Origin: CAYQTL01 sp964420405
GTDB lineage: Bacteria > Acidobacteriota > Thermoanaerobaculia > Thermoanaerobaculales > Sulfomarinibacteraceae
Length of the DNA: 36,075 nt
Direction of reading: 5' to 3'
NCBI GenBank assembly: GCA_964420405.1
Contig: CAYQTL010000045.1
Span: forward strand, 1-36,075
Part shown: piece by piece, positions 24,617-32,403 of the stretch
Layout: every line of letters begins with the position of its first letter
Numbering within the stretch: position 1 is the stretch's first letter
Notes under the pieces: generated by a model
Databases searched by the model: none
Told to the model about the DNA's origin: nothing
Seen by the model: only the letters and a program-made list of their open reading frames with translations
Position numbers and translations under genes: made by a program

Positions 24617-25331
24617 GCCATCCCCCTTCTCTCCATACCCGAATGCCGATGGTGCAGGGACGGCGGGCTCCGCCGTCGCGTCCACACCCGGTGGAAGGCG
24701 TGCCCGGCCGCAGCGGAACCGCTCCGCGGGACCGGCGCACGGGATCGAGTCGCGCTCGTGCGGACGGCGGACCGGCCTCCGGAGGTGGCCTCGGAATCGG
24801 TCGCGAACCGAGCCCCGATTCCACCACCGCCCCGACCGCAAGGGATCCCCGTCCGTGAGACTCCACCATTCCAGAGGTCTTCTCGAAAACCATATCACGA
24901 GATTCCCCGACGCCGTCACGCGGATTCGGCCCGGCTCCCGGGTCCGAGCGCCACCTCTCATCCCGACGGACCCGCGTCCGATCCCGATCCCCATCCAGGT
25001 GGCGGCGTCGGGGACCGTCTGCAGCGACGACGGCGCTGTCAGCGGGCGGCTCAGCGACAGCAGGCCTCGGTCGGTGTCGCGAGCCGTGGCGGGCGCCCGG
25101 GTCCCGATTCCCGACCCCTACTTGCGCTTTCCCTCCGATCGTGAGATGGTGTCTCTGCCGCTCGCACGCGGCCCGCCGGCGCCGGATCACGGTGAGCGGC
25201 GACAGCGGCCCGACCGGGCCCGGACGGCAGCCACCCCGGCACGTCTCCCGTCCCCACTCCCAGCAACCAGCCGGATGCAGCCGCGGTGCCCGACCCGCAC
25301 GGTCGTGGTCCGCAGAAAGACACGGTTCCTC
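24617..25331. other. Divergent intergenic region, DUF1302 operon / helicase
   Basis: This 715-bp gap holds the promoters of both flanking units and one decayed composite hexamer array (24968-25062). A second short GTCCCGATTCCCGACCCC stretch lies near 25102. No ORF here has family-like content. No riboswitch or cold-shock leader was recognised. Confidence 0.4.
24968..25062. repeat. Composite hexanucleotide repeat, locus 5 (reverse, decayed)
   Basis: The order is GACCCGCGTCC, GATCCCGATCCCCATCC, GGTGGCGGCGTC, then units of the CGACAG/CAGCGG type (25021-25062). This is the complement of the GGACGC, GGGATC and CTGNCG modules. The GGTGGCGG linker between the last two matches locus 8. Confidence 0.5.
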
Positions 25332-26666
25332 GTGCGTTCATTCGACCAGATCCTCCTCGACCCCGCGCTCCGGCGCGGGATCGCCGACCTCGGCTTCACC
25401 GAGCCCACCGCCATCCAGGAGCGGGCGATCCCGCCAGCGCTGGACGGCCGCGACGTGCTCGCGTGCGCCATGACCGGCAGCGGCAAGACCGCCGCGTTCG
25501 CCCTGCCGATTCTCCAGCGGCTCGCCCGGGGCACCGGCCGCGGCACCCGCGCGCTCATCCTCACCCCGACCCGCGAGCTCGCCGCCCAGATCCACGACCA
25601 CATCGAGGCGTTCGGCCGCCACACGCCGATCGGCTCCGCAACGGTCTTCGGCGGCGTCAAGCCCGCCCCCCAGGAGCGTGCCCTGCGCGCCGGAGTCGAC
25701 ATCGTGGTGGCCACACCCGGCCGGTTGCTCGACTTGATGCAGCAGCCGTGGGTCCGTTTCGACCGGCTCGAGGTGCTGGTGCTCGACGAGGCCGACCGGA
25801 TGCTCGACATGGGCTTCCTGCCCGACGTGCGCCGGATCCTCGCGCAGCTGCCCCGGCGCCGGCAGACGATGCTGTTCTCGGCGACCATGCCGGGCCCGAT
25901 CGTCCAGCTCAGCCGCGACCTCCTGACGGACCCGGTCCGCATCGACGTCGACCGTCCATCAGCCCCGGCCACCGGCGTCGAGCAGGCGGTGCTGCCGGTG
26001 CCTGAGAAGCTCAAGCGGCACCTGCTGCTCGAGCTGCTCGGCCGCGGCGACATCGAGACCGCGCTGGTGTTCACCCGCACCAAGCACCGCGCCAACCGGC
26101 TGCACCAGTTCCTGGAGAAGGCGGGCGTTCCGTCGGACCGCATCCACGGCAACCGCAGCCAGCCGCAGCGGGAGGCCGCCCTCGCCGGCTTCAAGAACGG
26201 CCGGATCAAGATCCTGGTCGCGACCGACATCGCGGCGCGCGGCATTGACATCTCCGCGCTCCCTCACGTGGTGAACTTCGACGTCCCGGGCCAGGCGGAG
26301 GACTACATCCACCGCGTCGGCCGAACCGCCCGCGCGAGCGCGACCGGCACCGCGCTGACCTTCGTCACCCCCGAGGACCACCGCGAGCTGGCCGCCATCG
26401 AGCGCGCCGTCGGCCGGGGCATCCGGAAGCTCCGGCTCGACGGCTTCGACTACCACGCCGACCCGCAGGAGCGGTTCGAGGTGCCGATCGGGGAGCGGAT
26501 CGCCGAGATCCGGGCGCGGCGCCGCGACGAGCGCGACCGCGCCCGTGCCAACGCCGAGCGCCGAGCCGAGCGCGGCACCGGCCCGCGGCCGCCGGCCGCA
26601 GGTGACCGCCCGCCCTCCGGCAACCAGCCCCGTCGCCGCCGGCGTCCCGCCGGGCGTCAGGGCTGA
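25332..26666 (+). CDS. DEAD-box RNA helicase, RhlE-like
   Basis: This is an ATP-dependent RNA helicase for ribosome assembly or RNA turnover, 444 residues from GTG 25332. The GTG is placed so the protein opens 'RSFDQILLDPALRRGIADLG' as in RhlE; GTG 25305 and ATG 25275 are alternatives, and none has a good Shine-Dalgarno. It has the Q motif (P25-Q29), Walker A AMTGSGKT (46-53), 'PTREL', DEAD (152-155) and 'SAT'. The C-terminal domain has 'ATDIAARGID' and 'HRVGRTAR'. A basic, disordered tail of ~60 residues (R- and P-rich) probably binds RNA. It is monocistronic. Confidence 0.94.
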   Translation: MRSFDQILLDPALRRGIADLGFTEPTAIQERAIPPALDGRDVLACAMTGSGKTAAFALPILQRLARGTGRGTRALILTPTRELAAQIHDHIEAFGRHTPIGSATVFGGVKPAPQERALRAGVDIVVATPGRLLDLMQQPWVRFDRLEVLVLDEADRMLDMGFLPDVRRILAQLPRRRQTMLFSATMPGPIVQLSRDLLTDPVRIDVDRPSAPATGVEQAVLPVPEKLKRHLLLELLGRGDIETALVFTRTKHRANRLHQFLEKAGVPSDRIHGNRSQPQREAALAGFKNGRIKILVATDIAARGIDISALPHVVNFDVPGQAEDYIHRVGRTARASATGTALTFVTPEDHRELAAIERAVGRGIRKLRLDGFDYHADPQERFEVPIGERIAEIRARRRDERDRARANAERRAERGTGPRPPAAGDRPPSGNQPRRRRRPAGRQG

Positions 26667-26740
26667 GCGCGACACCCGGGTCGCGGGCCGCCAGCGTGCG
26701 ACCCGCACTCGGACCCCTGCCGTCGGTCGCTGACGCGGAT

Positions 26741-26756
26741 GCTGTCAGCTGACAGC
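26741..26756. other. Perfect 16-bp palindrome
   Basis: GCTGTCAGCTGACAGC lies 75 bp after the helicase stop and is exactly self-complementary. It could be an operator or a short hairpin. No adjacent gene explains it. It sits beside CTGNCG-like DNA, so it may be a by-product of the composite repeats. Confidence 0.4.
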
Positions 26757-26805
26757 TGGCGCTGCCCGCCTCGCGGCCCGACGCCGTCCGATGGCAAGGG
26801 GGCCG

Positions 26806-27050
26806 GGGATCGGGATCGGGGCGGCGGGAGCCCGGGGTCGGGGACGCGCCGCGCAGGTGGCGGAACCACGCGACGGTGCCCGCCGACGACACCGCCGGGC
26901 TCCGCGACCCGCTGAACGCCGGAGCTGACGCTGCCGCTGGCGCTGTTCCTGACGCTGCCACGGCGGCTGGCCCTGTCGCTGGATCTGACGCTGGTTCGGT
27001 CGCTGCCGCTGGACGCCACCGCCACCGTCGGGAGCGGGATCGGGATCGGA
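26806..27050. repeat. Composite hexanucleotide repeat, locus 6
   Basis: An isolated GGGATCGGGATCGGGG run (from 26806) is followed after about 100 bp by a CTGNCG array (26924-27012). The linker GACGCCACCGCCACCGTC and a second run, GGGAGCGGGATCGGGATCGG (27031-27050), follow. It occupies most of the 484-bp gap between the helicase and SDR genes, which contains no gene. Confidence 0.7.
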
Positions 27051-27150
27051 CCGGGCACGCGGTGGAGGCCGTCCCCGCCGGAACCCGCCAGGAAGCACGC
27101 GCCCAGCCGCGGCGTTCTCCGGGCGAGCCCCTTGGAAAGGAACCACAGCC

Positions 27151-27942
27151 ATGCAGACCACCCCTTCGACCCGACCGTCGCTGCTCCGGTCCGCCGCCGC
27201 TGTGCTCGCCGTCGCGGCGGTCATCCCGGTCGCCGCCGCCGACGACGAGACCGCTTCGGCCGAGACGCCCCGGACCGTGCTGGTCACCGGCGCGAACCGC
27301 GGCCTCGGGCTCGAGTTCGCGCAGCAGTACGCGGCCGACGGCTGGCGGGTGATCGGCACCGCCCGGGAGCCGGAGGAGGCGGTCGAGCTCAAGGCGACCG
27401 GCGCGCGCGTGGTCGCCCTCGACGTCGCCGACGCGGACAGCGTCGCGCGGATGGCGGCCGAGCTCGACGGCGCGCCGATCGACCTGCTGATCAACAACGC
27501 GGGGATCATGAACCGCGCCGACGACCCCGCCGATCTCGACCTCGACCGGATCGCGCTCGTGCTCGACGTCAACACCCTCGGACCGATGCGCGTCACCGAG
27601 GCGCTGCTGCCCAACCTGCGGGCCGGCCGCGGCAAGACCGTGGCCGCCATCACCAGCGGCCTCGGCAGCATCGCCTCCAACACCTCGGGGGGTTTCTACG
27701 GCTACCGGGAGAGCAAGGCGGCGCTGAACATGTACACCCGCTCGTTGGCGGCCGACCTCGACGACGAGGGCTTCACCTGCATCGTCATGAGCCCGGGCTG
27801 GGTCCAGACCGACATGGGCGGGCCCAACGCGACCCTCACCCCCGAGCAGTCCATCGCCGGCATGCGGAAGGTGATCGCCGGGCTGACACCGGCCGACAGC
27901 GGCGGTTTCTTCAACTGGGACAGTGAACGGCTGCCGTGGTAG
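27151..27942 (+). CDS. C-factor-like short-chain dehydrogenase with signal peptide
   Basis: The protein has 263 residues, with an ATG start after GAAAGGA. Residues 1-30 form a Sec-like signal or membrane anchor ('SLLRSAAAVLAVAAVIPVAAA'). The SDR fold starts near residue 41: cofactor loop TGANRGLG (46-53), NNAG (115-118), catalytic Ser region 169-173, and Y185/K189 (YRESK). The segments 'GSIASNTSGG', 'SPGWVQTDMGGPNA' and the ending 'FFNWDSERLPW' closely resemble CsgA/C-factor-type SDRs, the family of the myxobacterial C-signal. A signal peptide is unusual because NAD(P)H is not expected in the periplasm. A membrane-tethered or signalling role is possible. Substrate is unknown. Confidence 0.92.
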   Translation: MQTTPSTRPSLLRSAAAVLAVAAVIPVAAADDETASAETPRTVLVTGANRGLGLEFAQQYAADGWRVIGTAREPEEAVELKATGARVVALDVADADSVARMAAELDGAPIDLLINNAGIMNRADDPADLDLDRIALVLDVNTLGPMRVTEALLPNLRAGRGKTVAAITSGLGSIASNTSGGFYGYRESKAALNMYTRSLAADLDDEGFTCIVMSPGWVQTDMGGPNATLTPEQSIAGMRKVIAGLTPADSGGFFNWDSERLPW

Positions 27943-27990
27943 CCCGCGACCGGAGGCGAGCTCCGCAACGGGGACAGCGACTCATTGCTC

Positions 27991-28341
27991 CGATCCCGAT
28001 CCCGATCCCGTTCCATTTCCCGTTTCCGATCCCGTTCCCGATCCCGATCCCGTTCCCGATGGCAGCGGTCACCTACCGCGACAGCGTCAGGGTCAGCGCC
28101 AGCGACAGCGGCAGCGTCCGCCCGTGGGCGACCCCGGTCGCCCACGTCCCGCGTCCGCGACCGTGCCGCGTCCGCGCCCGGGTCGAGGTCAGCAGCAGCG
28201 ACAGCGTCCGCCCGCGAGCGACCCCGGTCGCCCGCTCCCGCGTCCGTGCCGTTGCAGCGGCAGATGCAGCGACAACGGATCCGGAGGGTGGTGGGCACGG
28301 AAGGACCGCTGCACCCGTCGGGATCGGGATCGGGATCGGAA
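27991..28341. repeat. Composite hexanucleotide repeat, locus 7 (longest)
   Basis: A long GATCCC/GTTCCC run (27991-28061) is followed by CGACAG/CAGCGG-type units (28078-28120). Two ~50-bp direct repeats (28112-28167 and 28202-28250, 90 bp apart) come next. More CAGCGG units and a final GGGATC run in the opposite orientation (28318-28341) complete it. The two direct repeats contain GCGACCCCGGTCGC hairpins (28124-28145 and 28214-28235). With the facing elements at 28371-28487 it fills the 27943-28578 gap, and no gene is seen. Confidence 0.75.
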
Positions 28342-28370
28342 CGGTGGCGGGCATCCCGCGGGGCTCGAGG

Positions 28371-28407
28371 GAGATCCTTCGACTCGCTGCGCTCGCTCAG
28401 GATGACG
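28371..28407. repeat. GTCATCCTGAGC-type element, copy 2 (reverse)
   Basis: GAGATCCTTCGACTCGCTGC followed by GCTCGCTCAGGATGACG is the inverse orientation of copies 1 and 3. Together with copy 3 it forms a facing pair separated by about 26 bp. Confidence 0.75.
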
Positions 28408-28433
28408 GTGCGGAGGCGACCGACACACCCCCT

Positions 28434-28487
28434 CGTCATCCTGAGCGACCGGAGCGCCGAGAGGCGCGGAGGGAGTCGAAGGAGCTC
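28434..28487. repeat. GTCATCCTGAGC-type element, copy 3 (forward)
   Basis: CGTCATCCTGAGCGACCGG ... GGAGTCGAAGGAGCTCC. Its outer parts complement copy 2 (GGATGACG with CGTCATCC, CCTTCGACTC with GAGTCGAAGG). The pair could therefore extrude as a large imperfect hairpin in DNA or read-through RNA. Confidence 0.75.
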
Positions 28488-28526
28488 CTCCGAGCTTCGG
28501 ATCCCGGTCGACCCGGCTCCGACGAA

Positions 28527-28555
28527 ACGGCCCCCGGGAGTCGCCCGGGGGCCGT
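28527..28555 (-). terminator. Hairpin terminator of the TonB-dependent receptor
   Basis: A perfect 12-bp stem (28527-28538 with 28544-28555) has a 5-nt loop and lies 24 bp downstream of the receptor stop on the minus strand, followed by TTTCGTC. It is a good candidate intrinsic terminator despite the short U-run. Confidence 0.7.
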
Positions 28556-28578
28556 CGGCAGCGCGAATCCGCGCGGGA

Positions 28579-30897
28579 TCAGAACCGGCCGACGAACTCG
28601 AGGCCGATGATCCGCGGGTCGTTGGTGAAGCCTGTGAGGTTGTTGAAGTCGATGCCGCCGCGCACGATCTCCTCGTCGAAAAGGTTGCGGGCGAACAGGG
28701 CGACCTCGTACTTCGCCAGGTTCCAGCCGTAGCCGATCCGCAGCCCGACCTCGAAGCTGTCGTCCTCGAACTCCTCGGACTCGTACAGGAAGAACTGCTT
28801 GTCCGAGTGGTACGCCCAGTCGACGGTGCCGAAGAACCCCTTGGACACCGGGTCGGAGCGGTAGCTGACGATGCCGTTGAAGACGATCTCCGGTGCGTGG
28901 GGCAGGCTGTTGCCGTCCACGATCACCCCGCGGGCGTCGACCGGGTCGGTGATGGTGCAGCCGCCACCGCACGCCGCCACCCGCAGGTTCGGGTCCTTGA
29001 TCTCGGTCGGGTTGTAGCTGAAGCCGAAGGTCGTCAGCCAGTTGCCGGTGGGCGTGAACTCGATGTCGGCCTCGACCCCGTAGCCCTCGGTGGTGTCGGT
29101 GTTGAGCAGCCGCGCGGTGTTGTTGACGCCGCCGACCGCCGTCACCTGCTGGCCGTCGATCTCGTACCAGTAGGCCGTCAGGTTGAGCCGCAGCCGCTGG
29201 TCGGCGAGGATCGTCTTGACGCCGCCCTCGACCGAGAAGATGTCCTCGGCGTCGGCGACGGTGACGCAGTTGGTGTCCGGGTCCGTGCCGTCGATGTCGG
29301 CGCAGAACAGGATCCGGCCCTGGATCGAGGGCGCCCGGAAACCCGTCGCGACGCGTCCGTACCAGTTGACGGTGTCGCTCGCCTTGTAGACCGCGCTGAG
29401 GTCCCAGTTGACCGAGTCGTCACTGACGTTCTTGGTGATCGGCACCGACGCCGTGGTGCCGAACAGCAGGTTGTTGATGAACGGCGCCGTCAGGCGCTGG
29501 GCGACGAAATCCTTCTCCTCGTCCGAGTAGCGGATGCCGGCCTTGAGATCCCACCGGTCGGACAGGGCGTAGTCGATTGAGGCGAACAGCGCCCACGCCT
29601 GGGAGTCCTGCTTCTGGAACGAGTAGCCGTCGGGCGCACCGCCGGCCAGGCTGTCGAAGTTGAACGAGTCGACCTGCAGCTCCTCGTCGAAGTAGAACAG
29701 GCCCACCAGCCAGTTGACGGGATCGCCGCCGGAGCTGGCGAGGCGCAGCTCCTGGGTCCACTGGTCAAGGTACGGCAGCCCGTCGGCCGACTCGGCGGCG
29801 AACGGGATGAAGCCCGGCCCGTAGTTCCCGGGGCCGAGGAACGACGCTCCGTAGCCGCCGTCGATGTCGCCGCGGCTGAGCATGTCGTCGATGCTCTCGT
29901 AGGCGGTGATCGAGGTCAGGGTCGCGCCGTCGAGCTCGTACTCGAGCCGCACCAGGCCGCCGAACGACGAGATGTCCTGGCTGTTGCGGCCGTCGTGGAA
30001 CACCTCGTCCTGCTCGAACCAGCTCACGAGGCCGCCCTCGCCGGGGCGGAGGATGTTGGCGCGGAACACCCGCGCGGTGCCGTCGACCTCCCAGCCGTGG
30101 AGGTTGAGCAGCGCGCTGAAGCGGTCGTTGGGCTCCCACAGCAGCTGGGCCCGGTACGCCCAGGTGTCGTAGCCGCCGATCTCGTCCTCCGGTCCGGGCT
30201 CATACAGGTTGTCGATCCAGTCGCCGCGGTGCTGGTACAGGCCCGAGAACCGCGCCGACAGCGTGTCGGTGAGGGCGCCGCCCCAGGCCCCGTTGAGGTC
30301 CACGGTGTCGAAGCTGCCGTAGGACGCCCGCAGGTAGCCGTCGGTCTCCTGGCTGGGCTTGCGGGTCTCGAACTTGACGACGCCGGCGGGGGTGTTGCGG
30401 CCGAACAGGGTGCCCTGGGGACCGCGCAGCACCTCGATCCGGTCCAGGTCGAACAGCGGCATGCCCTTGACGATCGGGTTCTCGAGCACCACCTCGTCGA
30501 CCACCATCGACACCGGCTGGGACGCGTTGAGGTCGAAGTCCGGGTTGCCGAGGCCGCGGATGTAGAACCGCGGGAACGCGCGCCCGAACGACGACTCCAT
30601 CACCAGGCTCGGCACCCGTCCCGACAGCGCCCGGACGTCGGTGGCGCCGGTGGTGATGACCTCCAGGTCCTCGCCGCTCAGCGTCGAGATCGAGATCGGC
30701 ACCTCCTGGACGTTCTCCTCGCGCTTCTGGGCGGTGACCACGATCTCGGCCACCGTCACCTGCATCTGCTGCTGCTCCTCCTGGTCCGCCTCGGGCTGAT
30801 CGGCGGCCTCCTGGGCCCACGCGGGAACCCCGCACAGGCCCACGGCCACCGCGACGCAGAGCACACCCGTCAGACGAACGAACGCGGCTCTCTTCAT
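28579..30897 (-). CDS. TonB-dependent outer-membrane receptor
   Basis: The protein has 772 residues. ATG 30897 has GAGGA upstream. A signal peptide (residues 1-28) is followed by a Q/E-rich stretch. A TonB-box-like AEIVVTA precedes the plug domain ('EVPISISTLSGEDLE' through 'DRIEVLRGPQGTLFGRNTPA'). The 22-strand barrel ends in 'GLEFVGRF' with C-terminal Phe. It would import a scarce nutrient (siderophore, vitamin, glycan or similar) using TonB-ExbBD energy. The substrate cannot be read from the sequence; no N-terminal carboxypeptidase-like or signalling domain is present. It stands alone, divergent from the amidohydrolase gene. Confidence 0.94.
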   Translation of the reverse strand: MKRAAFVRLTGVLCVAVAVGLCGVPAWAQEAADQPEADQEEQQQMQVTVAEIVVTAQKREENVQEVPISISTLSGEDLEVITTGATDVRALSGRVPSLVMESSFGRAFPRFYIRGLGNPDFDLNASQPVSMVVDEVVLENPIVKGMPLFDLDRIEVLRGPQGTLFGRNTPAGVVKFETRKPSQETDGYLRASYGSFDTVDLNGAWGGALTDTLSARFSGLYQHRGDWIDNLYEPGPEDEIGGYDTWAYRAQLLWEPNDRFSALLNLHGWEVDGTARVFRANILRPGEGGLVSWFEQDEVFHDGRNSQDISSFGGLVRLEYELDGATLTSITAYESIDDMLSRGDIDGGYGASFLGPGNYGPGFIPFAAESADGLPYLDQWTQELRLASSGGDPVNWLVGLFYFDEELQVDSFNFDSLAGGAPDGYSFQKQDSQAWALFASIDYALSDRWDLKAGIRYSDEEKDFVAQRLTAPFINNLLFGTTASVPITKNVSDDSVNWDLSAVYKASDTVNWYGRVATGFRAPSIQGRILFCADIDGTDPDTNCVTVADAEDIFSVEGGVKTILADQRLRLNLTAYWYEIDGQQVTAVGGVNNTARLLNTDTTEGYGVEADIEFTPTGNWLTTFGFSYNPTEIKDPNLRVAACGGGCTITDPVDARGVIVDGNSLPHAPEIVFNGIVSYRSDPVSKGFFGTVDWAYHSDKQFFLYESEEFEDDSFEVGLRIGYGWNLAKYEVALFARNLFDEEIVRGGIDFNNLTGFTNDPRIIGLEFVGRF

Positions 30898-31029
30898 CGA
30901 TCGGTCCTCCCCTCCGTGCTCGGATTTCAGGCTTCCACCCGCTCCTGAGCGCCGAGAATACCAGCAACCGACGGTCCGCGTTGAGGCTGCGACGTCGTCT
31001 CCTCCGCGCCCCCGGGGGGCCGCCGGCGA

Positions 31030-31059
31030 TTGCGCCCGCCGGCCGGCCTCACGCACAAT
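31030..31059 (+). promoter_or_regulatory. Possible leaderless promoter of the amidohydrolase gene
   Basis: TTGCGC (31030-31035) and CACAAT (31054-31059) are 18 bp apart. Predicted transcription would begin at about the ATG at 31066, giving a leaderless message. The GGGAG directly abutting the ATG is too close to act as a Shine-Dalgarno. Confidence 0.35.
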
Positions 31060-31065
31060 CGGGAG

Positions 31066-32394
31066 ATGCACGATCTCGTGATCCACGACGTCGACGTGCT
31101 CCGCTGCGAGGACGACCGCTGCGAGGTGCTGCGAGGCCGCGACATCGTCATCCGGGGCAACCGGATCGCCGACGTCCGGCCCGCCGTCGAGGGCGGCTCC
31201 GGCGGGGCCCGGGAGACCATCCCGGGCGACGGACTGCTCGCGATCCCGGGGCTCGTCAACACCCACTCCCACGTGCCGATGGGGATCTTCCGGGGCCTCG
31301 CCGAGGACGTCGACCTCGCGACCTGGTTCAACGACTACATGTGGCCGCTGGAGAGCAATCTCACGGCTGACGACGTGTACTGGGGGATGCAGCTCGGCCT
31401 CGCCGAGATGATCCGGGCCGGCGTCACCGCCGTCGCCGACCACTACTTCCACATGGACCGGGCCGCGGAGGCGGTCGAGCGGGCCGGCACCCGCGCCGCC
31501 CTCGGATGGGCTGTGTTCGGCAACCAGGGCGCCGCCGGCGTCGAGCGGACGGCCTCGTTCGCGCAGGAGCTCGCCGGCGCCGCCGGAGGGCGCATCACCA
31601 CCTGGCTCGCACCCCATGCGCCGTACACGTGCGACGACGGGTTCCTGGCGGCGGTCGCCCGCGAGGCCGAGCGGCTCGACCTCGGCATCCACATCCACGC
31701 CGCCGAGACCGCCGAGCAGACCCGGGCGAGCGTCGCCGCCCACGGCCGCACCCCGATCCAGGTCCTCGCCGACACCGGCATCCTCGACCGGCCGACCATC
31801 CTCGCCCACTGCTGCGGCGTCACCGGAGACGACGTCCGGCTGATGGCGGCCCGGCGGTGCGGCGTCGCCCACGCTCCCAAGACCTACCTCAAGCTCGCGA
31901 TGGGCGTGACCCCTGTGGCCAAGCTGCGCGCGGCGGGCGTGCCGGTGGGCCTCGCCACCGACGGACCGGTGTCCAACAACACCCTCGACGTGCTCGAGTC
32001 GCTGCGCCTGATGGCGATGGTCGCCAAGCACGACGCCGGCGACCCGCGGGCGCTGCCGGTCGCCGCGGCGCTGACGATCGCCACCCGCGACAGCGCGCGG
32101 GTGTACGGCATGCCCGACGACCTCGGCCACCTCGCCCCCGGGTTCCTGGCCGACGTCGTCCTGCTCGACCAGCGCGCCCCCCACCTGTGGCCGCCCCACG
32201 ACCCCGCCGCCACCCTCGTCTACGCGGCACGCGCCGGCGACGTCCGCACCGTGATCTGCGACGGCCGCGTGCTGATGCGCGACCGCGAGCTGCTGACCCT
32301 CGACGAGGCCGAGATCCTGGCACGCGTCGCCGAGTCCATGCAACGCCTCGCCCACCGCGTCCCCGACGCCCGCATCCAGCTCTACCGACCCTGA
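31066..32394 (+). CDS. MTA/SAH deaminase-type amidohydrolase
   Basis: This is a 442-residue cytosolic metal-dependent deaminase of the SsnA/MtaD/TrzN group. It would convert methylthioadenosine or S-adenosylhomocysteine to the inosyl compounds, or deaminate a related heterocycle. Metal ligands are H67 and H69 (NTHSH), H211 in 'GIHIHAAET', H248 in 'LAHC' and D299 in 'ATDGPVSNN'. H184 in 'HAPYT' is also conserved. 'GIFRGLAEDVDLATWFNDYM' matches the MTA/SAH deaminase loop. The start is ATG 31066; GTG 31078 is the alternative. It ends nine bases from the convergent glycosyltransferase stop. Exact substrate is unproven. Confidence 0.92.
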   Translation: MHDLVIHDVDVLRCEDDRCEVLRGRDIVIRGNRIADVRPAVEGGSGGARETIPGDGLLAIPGLVNTHSHVPMGIFRGLAEDVDLATWFNDYMWPLESNLTADDVYWGMQLGLAEMIRAGVTAVADHYFHMDRAAEAVERAGTRAALGWAVFGNQGAAGVERTASFAQELAGAAGGRITTWLAPHAPYTCDDGFLAAVAREAERLDLGIHIHAAETAEQTRASVAAHGRTPIQVLADTGILDRPTILAHCCGVTGDDVRLMAARRCGVAHAPKTYLKLAMGVTPVAKLRAAGVPVGLATDGPVSNNTLDVLESLRLMAMVAKHDAGDPRALPVAAALTIATRDSARVYGMPDDLGHLAPGFLADVVLLDQRAPHLWPPHDPAATLVYAARAGDVRTVICDGRVLMRDRELLTLDEAEILARVAESMQRLAHRVPDARIQLYRP

Positions 32395-32403
32395 CCACGA
32401 CCT

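Noticed and set aside
22490..25144. 884-codon plus-strand open frame opposite DUF1302
   Set aside because: Shadow of DUF1302 and its promoter region; composition is V/R/H-rich and lacks any signal or domain.
27985..28610. Several overlapping ORFs with IGIGIG/RSRSRS/QRQRQ-type translations
   Set aside because: These are translations of six-base repeat arrays in several frames and both strands, without start signals.
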